Assembly (NCBI GenBank): GCA_033557465.1
Contig: CM066033.1
Span: 1,353,065,834-1,353,129,833, forward strand
DNA: 64,000 nt
Source: Ichthyophis bannanicus
Lineage: Eukaryota; Chordata; Amphibia; Gymnophiona; Ichthyophiidae
Direction: 5' to 3'
The translations under genes were made by a program, and so were the position numbers. Under the pieces are notes generated by a model. It was given only the letters and a program-made list of their open reading frames with translations. It searched no databases and was not told where the DNA came from. Shown in pieces: positions 9,778 to 21,025 of this stretch. How positions within the stretch are numbered: the first letter of the stretch is position 1; the number at the start of each line of letters is the position of its first letter.

Positions 9778-11260
9778 CTTTCAGCTAGAGAACTTAGCCT
9801 TCCTGGCTCTCATGGAATCAGAGCCTTTCACCATTCCAGGAAGGTTATGTCACTTTGCCCCCAGATGGAGGCAAATAACAGCAGAGCATTGGACACTCTC
9901 CATCATAAAGGAGGGGTACAAGCTTCGTATTTCGAGCATGCCCCCTCCCACAATAATAAGGCAGTTCAATTCTCCAACCTCTCTCATCAACCTGTTAGGT
10001 CAGGAGGTCACTATGCTTCTTGCCCAAGGGGCAATAGAAGAAGTACTCATCCATCAGCAGGGTACAGGGTTTTACTCCCCCTATTTCCTTATCCCAAAGA
10101 AAACAGGGGGATACAGACCTATCTTGGACCTCAGAGAATTGAACAAATTCCTTGTCAAAGAGAAATTCAAGATGATTTCTCTTGGAACTCTGCTGCCATA
10201 CCTTCAGAGTCAGGATTGGCTTTGTTCTCTAGATCTCAAGGATGCGTACACCCATGTTCTCATCATCCAACTCACAGAAGGTTCCTTGGGTTCCTTTTTC
10301 AAGGAAAGCACTACCAATACAGGGTGCTTCCTTTTGGCCTGGCCTCAGCTCCAAGGGTGTTCACGAAATGCATGGCTGTAGTAGCAGCATTTCTACGCAC
10401 TCTAGGGATATTCATCTTTCCCTACTTAGACGACTGGCTCATTCGAGCCCCAACAGAGTCAGAGGCCAGGACTTCTCTATCCTGAACAATGCGTATCCTT
10501 CAGTATTTGGGTCTGATAATAAACATCCCAAAATCCAGTCTAACTCCCACTCAGTCTTTAGAGTTCATAGGAGCTTTGCTGGATACCAAAAAGGCAAGGG
10601 CCTATCTCCCCCAGGCCCGCTGCCTTCGCATTGTGCAGTTAGCTTCTCAAGCAGTGCTAAAGCCTCATCTCACTGCCTGAGAAATGCTACAACTACTAGG
10701 CCACATGGCATCTACTGTGCATGTGTTTCCCTATGCTCACCTTCATATGAGGGCCTCCCAGTGGACTTTATCCACTCAATGGACCCAGGCATCAGGATGC
10801 CTGTCAGACAAAATAGCAAACACAAGTCGCCTTATTTTGTCCCTCCAATGGTGGAAGTCCACTCAAAACTTGTTGCTGGGGTCCCCTTTTCAACAACCCT
10901 TACCCCAAGCAACTCTCACGACAGATGCTTCTCTGATGGGTTGGGAAGCTCATCTGCAAGACCTCTCCACCCAAGGCACCTGGTCTCCACAGTAGACTCA
11001 TCTACATATCAATCTCTTGGAGCTCAGAGCAATCTTCCTTGCTCTTCGAGTGTTCCACACCCTGCTCAGCTACAAGACAGTCCTCATTCATACGGACAAT
11101 CAAGTAGCCATGTTCTACATGAACAAGTAGGGGGGAAGAGGCTCTCCGTCGCTTTGCAACGAAGCTTTGTGACTATGGGCCCTCGCTAGAGAGCATCAGA
11201 TTCATCTCCTGGCAGTGTATCTTCCAGGCATACAAAACTCTTGGGCAGACAGACTCAGTC
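9778..11260 (+). pseudogene. DIRS RT-RNase H (family 2), broken and truncated
   Basis: Reverse transcriptase motifs in order: GTGFYSPYFLIPKKTGGY, RPILDLRELNKFL, CSLDLKDAYTHV, QYRVLPFGLASAPRVFTK and the catalytic FPYLDDWLIR at about 10414-10445. The RNase H block has TTDAS, LELRAI and TDNQVAMF, giving the expected Asp, Glu and Asp. A frameshift near 10273 and stops at 10483, 10678 and 10993 break it. Similarity ends after the AVYLPGIQN block. The -1 frame over the same DNA shows no stop once the shift is allowed for (see findings). Confidence 0.8.
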
Positions 11261-11523
11261 CTTTTAGACTGATTCTCATTTTTTCCTAGAGTACTTGTAG
11301 TATCAGCTTTCCACATCAGTCAATATTTCTTCATGCTTTCTTTTCTAGGTCTCCTGCACACACAGAACCGTAAAAGAACTATAGCATACTTTATTATTGG
11401 ATGCAACTTTGGAATGGTGGAAGTTTTGTTGTATTTTATGATGCTGTCTTACTGCATATTGTTCTGTTTATTTTGCTTTGCATTGTAAATGTTCTGATCT
11501 TTGTTGGGCTTGAAAGGTCTATT

Positions 11524-11558
<35 letters not shown>

Positions 11559-11999
11559 GGAGAAGGAGACCACAGGCCAACCCACACATTTCTTCATTTC
11601 CTTAGAACAAATTAGGAACATATCAATTGGCTAGTGGACTGCATATGCTATTGCTACAAACTAGCAGGACTGCAACCAAGCAGTTAAAGTATGTCAGATG
11701 AGAACCATGGTAACATGAGCTTCCCATCTCTGTACAGTTTCTATTGAAGGAATATGTAGAACTGCAACATTATCATCCATTCACGTGTGTATCTAATTAT
11801 TGTCCAGACAAGATGTTGGATAGAGATGGAACATTCGTTCACGCAGTTTTTCAAGGGCTTTTCAATTAATAATCAGCTCCTCCAGCAATATTCTTGTTGG
11901 GTTGCCCTGAAGAAGAAAATAATTAAAAGGGTGAGGGAACCCTCTTCTGGTGCATTTTTCCACTTCTGGGGTTGATTTAGACTGTTTGTAAACAGAGAA
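11261..11999. other. Intergenic stretch with AAT microsatellite
   Basis: Non-coding sequence between copies B and C. The only clear structure is an (AAT)n run at about 11522-11555. No recognised element. Confidence 0.5.
11522..11555 (+). repeat. (AAT)n microsatellite
   Basis: About eleven uninterrupted trinucleotide units. Confidence 0.9.
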
Positions 12000-12186
12000 A
12001 GAGCAGTTACTCACCTGTAACAGGTGTTCTCCAGGAGCAGCAGGAATCAGTCCTCACATATGGGTGACGTCGGCGCCGACGGAGCCCTCGCGGAGAAATT
12101 TCCCCAGCTTTCAAAGAAAGCCTTTGGGAATTGCAGCGCGCATGCGCGGTCCCCTTCCCGCCCAAGGGTGCCATCTTGCTCAGTCT
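12000..12186 (-). repeat. 3' inverted terminal repeat, copy C
   Basis: Left edge of the minus-strand element and an inverted match to 17604-17765. Contains GTCGGCGCCGAC and the terminal TTACTCACCTGTAACAGG. Confidence 0.85.
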
Positions 12187-12267
12187 GATGACATAGCTAA
12201 AAGACAGCAAATGAATTAGCAAAAACGAAATGATAGGACTGCAACTCCAAGGGGAGGAGGGAGGGTT

Positions 12268-12365
12268 GTGAGGACTGATTCCTGCTGCTCCTGGAGAACA
12301 CCTGTTACAGGTAAGTAACTGCTCTTTCTCCAGGACCAAGCAGGAAGTCAGTCCTCACATATGGG
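12268..12365 (-). repeat. Internal complementary region (ICR), copy C
   Basis: Positions 12268-12317 are an inverted copy of the outer 3' end at 12003-12055, forming an obvious fold-back. Positions 12330-12365 are the inverted copy of the outer 5' end at 17729-17765. Together they mirror a joined-ends circle. Confidence 0.85.
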
Positions 12366-12503
12366 ACTCCCTAGCTTAAGGCTACCGGAGACCTCAAGCG
12401 GAAAAATGAGCTCCCTCTAGCTCAGTAGCACAGAAGGAAGGAATCTTCTCTGAAAACGCCCCTGACCGGTAGCCCAACACCAGGGCCGGAGGGTAGGAGT
12501 TGC

Positions 12504-13589
12504 CTAAACCTCGAAGAGATTATGGAGGACTGCCTGACCGAAAGCACTGTCCCTGCGGGACTCCCTTTCCAGGCAGTAATGGGCCGCAAAAGTCTGGCTT
12601 GAAGACCAAGTAGCGGCCCGGCAGATGTCTGCCAATGGAACAGAGCGGAGATGAGCCACTGACGCGGCCCTCACCCTAACACAATGAGCCATGACACGAC
12701 CCTCCAACGAGAGGCCGGCTGCCCTATAAGCCCAAGCGATACAGTCGGCAACCCATATGGACAAAGTACGCTTGGAGACAGGTAGCCCCAACTTATTGGG
12801 GTCAAAAGAAACAAAGAGCTGAACAGCCCTCCTATGCTCCCGCGTACGGTCAAGGTAGAAGGACAAGGCCCTCCTACAGTCGAGGGTATGCAAGACCATT
12901 TCAGCCCGGCTGGCGTGCGGCCTGGGAAAGAAGGTCGGAAGAACCACCTCCTGGTTGAGATGAAAAGGAGAAACCACCTTTGGAAGAAACTTAGGGTGAG
13001 TCCGTAAGACTACCCTATTCCTGTAGAACCTAGTGTAAGAAGGATCAGACACTAGGGCCTGCAGTTCACTAACGCGCCTAGCAGAGGTAAGGGCTACCTA
13101 AAACAAGGTTTTCCAGGAAATAAAACGAAGAGGGCAGGTAGCCATAGGTTCAAAGGGCGGACAGGTAATCCGCTGCAAGACCACATTCAGATCCCATTCA
13201 GGGGCTGGTGGGCACAAAGGAGGCTTAAGGAGAAGGAGGCCTCGGAGAAAATGAGCCACCAAAGGGTGGCTGGAAAGAGGCCTGCCATCCACGGGTGCGT
13301 GATGCGCAGAGAGAGCACTGAGGTGGACCCGGACAGAGTTGGACTTGAGGCCCAGATTGGAGAGGTAAAGCAAATATTGCAAGACCACTGCCACCAAGCA
13401 GGAGAAGGGATTCTCAGACTGCTGAGCACACCACACGGAGAACCGACGCCATTTAAGAGCGTAGGACCTCCGGGTGAAGGGCCGCCTGGAGGCCAAGACG
13501 ACCTCTTCCACCTCCCGAGGCAGCAGGAGGGGAGCAAGGACTACCCTTTCAGCAGCCAGGCCATCAGATGAAGGGACCGGAGGTTGGGG
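12504..13589 (-). pseudogene. DIRS tyrosine recombinase, one nonsense codon
   Basis: YR of copy C, ending LHNLFEV at 12504. The N-terminal core-binding part reads LKWRRFSVWCAQQS and LGLKSNSVRVHLSAL. A TAG at 13098-13100 replaces the Leu of TLFLVALTSA. The same frame continues with SARRVSELQAL (catalytic Arg), HCVRVRAAS (HxxR) and AAHYCLERE (Tyr nucleophile), so all catalytic residues are present and only this stop breaks it. Unlike copies A and H it reads EGRVMAH where they have the shared UGA. In this copy the frame is fused to RT through a 2-bp deletion near 13592-13596. Confidence 0.85.
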
Positions 13590-15521
13590 TGTAAGAGTCC
13601 CCTGATCCTGTGACAGGAGATCGGGTTGAAACCCCAGAGGAAGAGGAGTGTCCACCGCCAGCTGCATCAGAAGCGGGAACCAGGGCTGTCTCGGCCACCG
13701 GGGAGCCACGAGGATCATCAAGGCTCTGTTTCTGAGAACCTTGAAGAGCGTGCGAGACACCAGTGGCATGGGAGGAAAGGCATACAAGAGGCCTCTGTAC
13801 CATGGAATCAGAAAAGCATCCGCCGCTACTCTGAGAGGATGCGGTTGCCGAGAGCAGAATCTGGGAAGTTGCCGGTTCAGAGGACTGGCAAACAGATCCA
13901 TGGTGGGGAGGCCCCACTTGAGAAAGATCCGCTGAACCACCAACGGATCCAATCTCCACGCGTGTGGTTGGAGGATCCTGCTCAGCTTGTCTGCCAGGTA
14001 ATTTTCCTGACCTGGGAGATAGACAGCTTTGAGGAGGATGCCATGGTAGATGGCCCAAGAGCACAGTTTTTGTGCCTCCTGACAGAGAAGGAAGGAGCCT
14101 GTGCCTCCTTGTTTGTTGACGTAGAACATTGTCACTTGATTGTCCGTCTGGACCAGTACAGACTGGTGAGAAGTGAGGTGGGAGAAGGCTCTCAGAGCTA
14201 GGCGGATGGCTCTGAGCTCCAGGAAGTTTATCTGCTGAGCAGACTCCCAAGGAGTCCAGAATCCTTGAGTGCATGTCCCTTGGCAATGTGCTCCCCAACC
14301 AAGGAGAGAAGCATCGGTTGTCAGCACCTGAGAAGGCGGAGGAGATTGAAAATCCACTCCCAGCACCAGGTTTGGCAGATGAAGCCACCACCGCAGAGAA
14401 AAGACCAGCAGGTCGGATACCTGTACTGAGTCCGCCAGGCTCCCCGTGGCCTGATGCCATTGAGTGCGAAGGCACCACTGAGCAGGTCGCATGTTCAGGC
14501 GGGCATTGGGAGTCACATGGACCGTGGAAGCCATATGGCCGAGCAGTCTCAGAAATTGCCTGGCAGAGACCAGGGAATTGCTGTGAAAGTGGCTGGCGAG
14601 ATCCATGAGCCTGTGTGCTCTGTCTAGAGGCAGGAAGGCCCGCGCCTGAAGTGTGCTCAACCTTGCGCCGATGAATTCGAGATTTTGAAAGGGGAGCAAA
14701 GTGGACTTTGCGAAGTTTATGACAAAGCCCAAGTGCTGGAGCAGAGTCACAGTGCGATGAGTGGCCTGAGTGGTCTCTTGGGAAGACTGGGCCCTGTTAA
14801 GCCAGTCGTCCAGGTATGGAAACACAAACAGGCCTTGAAGTCTTAGATAGGCCGCCACCACTGCTAGGCATTTGGTGAACACCCTGGGGGCGGAGGATAG
14901 GCCAAAGGGCAGTACTCTGTACTGGTAATGATTTCCTCCCACAACAAACCTGAGATATTGTCTGTGGTCTGGATGAATAAGGATGTGAGTATAGGTATCC
15001 TTTAGATCTAAGGAGCATAGCCAGTCTCCCTGCTGGAGGTAGGGCAGCAGGATTCCAAGGGTAAGCATCTTGAACCTTTCCCTTGCCAGGAACTTGTTGA
15101 GGTTTCGCAAGTCCAGGATGGGTCTGAGGCTTCCTGTTCGTTTTGGTATCAGAAAGTACCTGGAATAAAAGCCTTGACCTCTCAGGTGGTGGGGCACCGG
15201 TTCCACAGCCTGTTCCTGAAGAAGACTTGCCAACTCCTGAAGGAGTAAGTCCCTGTGCAGAGGGAGTCTTGGAGGCTCCCCTGGAAAGTAGGAGGGAGGT
15301 ACCTGGTGAAAGTGTAGAAGATAGCCTTTTTGAACTATATGAAGCACCCAGGCATCTGATGTGATGGCTGACCACCTGTGGGCAAAGTGGACCAGCCGGC
15401 CTCCTGTGCTGAGAGAAACCAGCGGAGGGGAAGAGGCTATGCTGATGGAGTCAAAAACCCCCACCCTGCTGAGCAGGGGCCGGTGTTGTGGGCTTGGGGG
15501 CCTGCTGCCTACGGGACCCAT
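13590..15521 (-). CDS. DIRS RT-RNase H-methyltransferase-like polyprotein
   Basis: Open from 15521 with no stop. Makes cDNA from element RNA. Motifs in order: GQGFYSRYFLIPKRTGSL, RPILDLRNLNKFL, CSLDLKDTYTHILIHP, QYRVLPFGLSSAPRVFTK and the catalytic YLDDWL. RNase H has LTTDASLLGWGAH, INFLELRAIRLAL and VQTDNQVTMFYVNK. The C-terminal part has DLFASPLNRQLPRF and YAFPPMPL, the position of the Dam-like domain in DIRS-1 elements. A 2-bp deletion in the overlap lets this frame run into YR, so the open frame continues to 13098. The start is uncertain; the first Met at 15521 lies inside the gag overlap. Confidence 0.85.
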
Positions 15522-17364
15522 TACCCCGTCCCTTGGCCTGCTTACCCTGTTGGGGAGCTGCTGAGGCCTGATAATGAGGGTATTGTTTATAGGCAGCCAC
15601 CTTCCTCGGATAAAAGGGCTTTTCCCCCGAGCCCTTCTTCTGAGAAGGGGCAGAGGTTTTTCTGGGCAGCCTAGTCCTGGTCAGAGTCTCGGTCTCGATC
15701 TGTGCAGCCTTTTCAGCCATGGGTTTGCCAAAGAGGTTTTCACCTCTGCAGGGGACATCGACCAACTTGTCCTGTACCCATGGCTCGAGGTCGGATGACT
15801 GAAGCCAAGCCTGTCGGCGGGCACCGATGCCGGCTCCGGCTACTCGAGCCGATGCTTCGAAGCCATCGTAGGCTGCTTGAGAGATAAACTTCGAGCACTC
15901 TCGAATACCAGTGGACAAGGCCTGGAACCTCTGCAAAGGTTCCTCGGAGAGACCAGCAGAGAACCCGGCAATTTCTTTTGCCAGGTCTCGGAGATACATG
16001 CCCATATAGAGCTGGTAGGTCTGGACTCGACAAGCAAGCATAGAGCCCTGGAAGCACTTCCTACCGAGGGCATCCAGGTTCCGGGCCTCCCGACCGGGAG
16101 GCACCGAGGAGTGCATCTTCTGACTCTTGAGTCGATGCATGGCCGATTCCACCACCATGGAATGGTGCGGTAGTTGTGCCTTTTGGAACCCGGGGCTCTT
16201 GCGGACTCGATAAATGGAATCGACCCGCTTGCTTAACACCGGCGCCGACACCGGGCTCTCCCACATGCGGAAGAGAAGTCGCTCCAGCATCGGAGGAACC
16301 GGTACAGTAAAGGCCTCCTTCGGGGGAGAGTTATACTGGAGGGCATCGAGCTCTTCGGCTCGAGGTTCCTCCTCGGGATCCGCGGGGAATGCCAAGGCCT
16401 TGGCCATATCCCACACGAAGTCCGAGAACCGGGTGTCCTCCGGGGGGGACTGTCTCCGAGGTTCGGACTCGGGCGAGTCCGATGGGACGCACCGAGTCCG
16501 AAAAGTACCAGGTGACTCTTCGTCCTCTGTTTCCCAGGCTGACTCCTCTTAGGAGGAAACGAGCGGCTCCGGTCGGGCGGGCACCGACGCCCTCCGCCCC
16601 GACGCCGAGGGTGTCGGCGTCGACGACCTCGGTCACAAACGGGAGGCCGAGGGAGACCGCGACCGAGGATCGACTCGAGCTCGCATGGTCTCGAGGATCG
16701 GCTCGGTCTCCGGGGTCGACTTGGACGTCGAGGTCCCGGTGGCCGGGGCAGATGCACCGGCGAGGCCAGCGATCAATGCCCGCTGCTGGTCCATGAAGGC
16801 AGCCAAACTGCTCTCCAAGGCCGTCAACCTGAGTCCGAGCTCAGGAGACCCAGCAGCCCCCGACTCGGGCCCCGACGGTGGCTCCTTCGGAGGTGAGTCC
16901 ACGAGGACTACAGTACTCATGTGTCCAGGAGACTCCATCTCGAGACGAGGATGTTTCGAAGGCCTCTCCGAATCCGAGGACCCGGGACGGCTATCGGGGC
17001 TATGCGACCTGGCCCTCGAGGAACCAGGAGCGTCCATCGACGCCGCCCTCGCGGGTTTCTTCTTCCTATGATGTTCCCGGGCAGGAGACCCCCGCTCAGA
17101 GGAACTCCGACGATGCTCAGGACCGGAGTCCCGGGACGTCGAAGCCTCTGACGAGGTCCGGGCCCAGCTGGACGCGGAGTCAGAGAAGATTCGTTCTTTT
17201 TGATGCTGCCGACTCCTCAACGCTTTTGAGGACATTTTGCCACACGGAGCACAGATCATCGGGTCATGATCGGGTCCGAGGCAGCGGAGGCAGCAGTCGT
17301 GTGTGTCGGTAAGAGACATAAGTTTCTTACACCGATCACACTTTTTAAACCCGCTGGCAGCCAT
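15451..17364 (-). pseudogene. DIRS gag (family 1), two stops
   Basis: Starts at the ATG giving MAASGFKKCDRCKKLM, the start shared by copies D and H. The zinc motif is CDRC, CLRCLGPDHDP, CAPC. A long Ser/Arg/Pro-rich region follows (EHHRKKKPARA). TGA at 16633-16635 and TAA at 16549-16551 lie in one continuous frame. The core then reads MAKALAFPADPEEEP, LLFRMWESP, VDSIYRVRKSPGFQKAQL, YQLYMGMYLRDLAKE, ISQAAYDGFEASARVAG. The tail is basic and Gln-rich (QGKQAKGRGNGSRRQQ) and stops at 15451. About 638 codons. Function as a nucleocapsid-like protein is inferred from position and the zinc motif. Confidence 0.8.
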
Positions 17365-17603
17365 CGGGGGAAAAAGGGCCCCTGCGAGGTCAAAAGACAG
17401 GGCTGCCAGTGAAAAAGAAAAAATTGCGCGAACGCTTGTCACGAAGGACAAAAAACCGAAAAATAAAGAACGGACCCGATACCGGCGTAGCGGGTCCGGG
17501 TGGGAAAAGGATCCGGCGTCGAACCGAGAAAAGAATATTAAATAAAATCAACTTTTTCTGCGGCGATCACAAACAGCGTCTGTAGGGCTCCGCGGAAAAA
17601 AGA

Positions 17604-17765
17604 AGACTGAGCAAGATGGCACCCTTGGGCGGGAAGGGGACCGCGCATGCGTGCTGCAATTCCCAAAGGCTTTCTTTGAAAGCTGGAGAAATTGCTCCGC
17701 GAGGGCTCCGTCGGCGCCGACGTCACCCATATGTGAGGACTGACTTCCTGCTTGGTCCTGGAGAA
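17604..17765 (-). repeat. 5' inverted terminal repeat, copy C
   Basis: Right edge of the minus-strand element. Outer end TTCTCCAGGACCAAGCAGGA (minus strand), then the GTCGGCGCCGAC palindrome and CCAAGGGTGCCATCTTGCTC. Confidence 0.85.
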
Positions 17766-18235
17766 TGAAAGTTACTGAAATGAAAGATTTTCATAGATTT
17801 TCATAGACAACAGGATAAGATTTTCATAGACAACAGGATAAATCACACCCTACCTGGGGAATTGACTGCTAAGCTTTCGAATGGGCTGAGGGGACCTGTG
17901 GGGGAGCGCTTCCACAAACTACACAAACAAATTAGGACAAACTTAAACAGCAGACCTATACCAACCCGATGGGTACATAGTAGATCAATGATGGAATGCC
18001 ATGGTCTCTATCCATTATGTAAATAGCTTAAGTTGTAAATACACCAAGTATCTAGCCTGATCAATATACGCCTATGTATATAGTTTACCATGTTAATGCT
18101 CCAAGTTACCTATCCTGTTATAATGTAAGCGCAAGACAGTTTCGACTGAATTGAGCACATATTGTTATTTGTAAACCACACTGATAACAAAGAGCGCGGT
18201 ATATAAGAGCTGTTAAATAAAATAAATAAATAAAA
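17766..18235 (+). repeat. Unclassified retroposon 3' end with AAATA tail
   Basis: Begins with a short direct duplication (ATTTTCATAGACAACAGGAT units, about 17798-17841). Ends GCGGTATATAAGAGCTG followed by an (AAATA)n tail at about 18212-18235, as in many LINE 3' ends. No coding potential. From 18236 to 18480 I see nothing. Confidence 0.5.
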
Positions 18236-18479
18236 TGTGTTGGCTCTGTTAAATGATGCCAGCCTTTTGTGTTTCAGATTTCTTCTACTGTCAAATAGGC
18301 TCGCTCTTCAAGTTTTTTGTCCTCATTTGGTTATTCATATGTTGGAACCAGTGTAACTTTTAAATGCACATTTAAGAAAGAAGTATACTCACTAATTTAA
18401 TATTTTCAGAGAGCAACAGCTTAAATTTTTTTTGAGAAACAAAAACAGATGAAGTTTGAATGAAAAGCATTTAAAAAAT

Positions 18480-19820
18480 GGAAAGCACCATGTTTAATTT
18501 AGAAACATGATCGCAGAACACATGGCCTATCTAGTCTGTCCTTTCATATCAACTACTACAATAGTACCCTTTTTTCCTTTTGAGATGCTCTGTGTTTGTC
18601 CCGTGCTTTTTTGAATTTAGATACGGTCTTCATATCTACCACCTCCACTGAGAGAATATTCCACGCATCTACCACTCTTACCGTAAAGAAATATTTCCAT
18701 ATATTACTCCTGAGTCTATCCCCTTTTACTCTCATCCTATATGTCCTCTCGTAGCACAGCTTGCTTTCAATCAAAAGAGGCTCCCCTCCTGTGCATTTAT
18801 GCCACAGAGGTATTTAAACGTCTCTATCATATCTCCTCCGACATATAAATATTAAGATCTTTAAGTCTGTCCTCATAAGTTTTATAACGAAGACCACTAA
18901 CTATTTTAGTAGCTACCCTCTGCACTGACACCAACCTGTTTATATCCTTTTGAAGGTGCGGTCTCCAGAATTGCACACAATACTAAATATGAGGTTGCTC
19001 CAAAGACTTATACAGAGGCACTATCACCTCCTTTCTTCTGCTGGACATTCCTTTCCCTATGCAGCCAAGCATCCTTCTAGCTTTTGCCGTAGCCTTTCTA
19101 CCTGTTAAGCTACTTTAAGATAGTCAGACACCATCATGCCCAGGTTCCGCTCTTTTTTGTGGAGAGAAGTACTTCACCTCCTACATTGTACCGCTCCCTT
19201 GGATTATTGCAGGCCAAATGCATGACCCTGCATTTTTTAGCATTAAATCTCAGCTGTCAAATTCTCAACCATTATTCAAGCTTAGCTCGATCCATGTTAT
19301 CTTCCTGGATGTCTACTCTATTGCAGATTTTGGTATCATCCGTAAAGAGGCAAAGCTTACCCGACAGCCCTTCTGTGATATTACTAACAAAGATGTTAAA
19401 AAGAATCAGACCAAGGACAGATCCCTGCAGCACATCACTGGTAATCACCTTCTCCTCAGAGTGAGCTCAATTTACCTGTACCCTTTGCTGCCTCCCTCCC
19501 AACTAATTTCTAATCCAAGCAGTAACTTTAGGGTCCATCCCTAGGGTGCTCAGTTTTTTAATAAATCTCCTGTATGGAACAGTGTCAAAGGCTTTACTGA
19601 AATCCAACTACACCACATCTAGGGCTCTCCTTCTGTCCAACTCCCTGGTCTCCCATTCAAAGAAATTAATCAGATTTGTCTGACAGATCCTGCCTCTGGT
19701 GAATCCATGCTGTCGCCGATCCTGTAATCCTTTGGACTCCAGAAAGCTCACTATTTTCTCTTTCAGCAGTGTTTCCAATAATTTACTCACCACAGAAGTT
19801 TCTTTAAACTGAAAATTGCA
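18480..19820 (-). pseudogene. Old CR1-like LINE fragment (RT to 3' UTR)
   Basis: On the minus strand the RT palm starts near 19793 (MVSKLLETLLKEKI, then QHGFTRGRICQTNL), continues LDFSKAFDTVPYRR, LQGSVLG and a degraded catalytic box (FTDDTK), then the C-terminal tail near 18774-18556 (RSNIWKYFFTVRVVDAWN). Many frameshifts and stops. A different and older subfamily than the CR1 at 36577-40621. Confidence 0.75.
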
Positions 19821-20550
19821 CGAACCATTAATGTTGTTGCCAATGAACTCTGGTTGATTACCTCTATAATAGAGTCAGTTTGTTTAACTTGAGTTTTGTA
19901 GAGAAAGTATTTTAATGGTAAAGTAAGAGAGGAAAAATTCAGAAGAAAAGTTACGTGAGCACATGTTGGAAAAACAGCGCAGAATATGACAGCCATGCTA
20001 AGAGTAAAAATAAATGTCTTTGAGGACCTTTCATTTCACAACAGATGCAGCCTTCCTTAGGCTTTTGATTGCAAGCAATCATCGTTTTGCTAAACTTTGT
20101 GTTATATAACAATAACTTTGCTCACTTATATATAATGCTTACTTGATATATTACCAAATGGGCTATTAGCATGCTCACATACTTGTATTGAAAGGTGAAA
20201 TGCCTCTGCGAAATGAGTAATTGCTATTTGCCATTTGTTCAAAACATTTTCTATAAAATATTTTCCCCTTATGCTTCTTAGTCAGCCTGTCATCTTAATT
20301 AAATGAACATATGTGACATGCAGTAGTTCACATATATTCACACACATTCTGCCCATTACAAGCATTACAGACAATCTGCTTAGTCTTAAGAATCTGAGGT
20401 TACCTAGTAATTATCCTAGTCTTATTTTCGGAGGAACAATTATTGAAATGCACTCGTCAAAAAAAAAAGAATGTAAGGTGATAACTTTTATTGGCTTAAC
20501 TTAGTCTTTTTGTTTTACTGGCTTTCAAAGGTTAAAACCACCTTTCTGTG
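19821..20550. other. AT-rich stretch, no feature recognised
   Basis: No ORF, tail or repeat boundary could be supported. Confidence 0.5.
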
Positions 20551-21009
20551 CAGTCATAGAAACATAGAAATTGATGGCAGATCAAGATCAGATGCCCCTC
20601 TGGTCTCTCATCCCGCACAGTGCTCACTTTTACAGTCACTTCCTGCTCTCAGAGATTCTGTGTTTGCCCCATGTTTTCTTTTATTCTAATACTGTCCTTA
20701 TCTCAATCACCTACACTAGGAAGCTGCTTTATGTGTGGACTACCCTTCTTGTAAAAAAGTAGTTTATCAAGTTACTTCTGAATATATACTCCCTTTCATC
20801 CTCATCCTATATTTCAGTCTAGAGCCTCATCCTATATTTCAGTCTAGAGCCTCCTTTCCTGTGAAAGAGGCATATGTTTTGTCTATTTGGCGATATTTTA
20901 ATGTTTATATATCTCTCCTTTCCCATTCTTCCACCAGAGTACAGTATACATGTTTAGTTCTTTGTCTCCATGTGCTTTATGGCAAAGACTTGGCTTTTTT
21001 ATTAGCCAC

Positions 21010-21025
21010 CCTCTGCTCTACATCT
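21010..21025 (+). repeat. Target-site duplication, left copy
   Basis: CCTCTGCTCTACATCT, identical to 22629-22644, flanking the ORF1-only element. Confidence 0.9.

Larger units (their letters stand above)
7328..11260 (+). mobile_element. DIRS retrotransposon copy B (family 2), 3'-truncated
   Basis: Starts with a family 2 ITR (ATCTCCAGGAACAAGCAGG, with GTCGGTACCGAC inside). gag and RT-RNase H follow. Similarity stops at about 11260, just after the RNase H block that in other copies leads to the methyltransferase-like and YR domains. YR, ICR and 3' ITR are absent. Another retroposon tail sits between ITR and gag. Copy G is the closest relative. Confidence 0.9.
12000..17765 (-). mobile_element. 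DIRS retrotransposon copy C (family 1), structurally complete
   Basis: Both ITRs, gag, RT-RNase H-methyltransferase-like ORF, YR and ICR are present on the minus strand, about 5.77 kb. Damage is light: two stops in gag, one in YR and a 2-bp loss that fuses the RT and YR frames. No target-site duplication is evident, as expected for YR-mediated insertion. Confidence 0.93.

Noticed and set aside
13626..14201. 191-codon plus-strand ORF in copy C
   Set aside because: Antisense to the DIRS RT ORF, with no matching ORF conserved in other copies.
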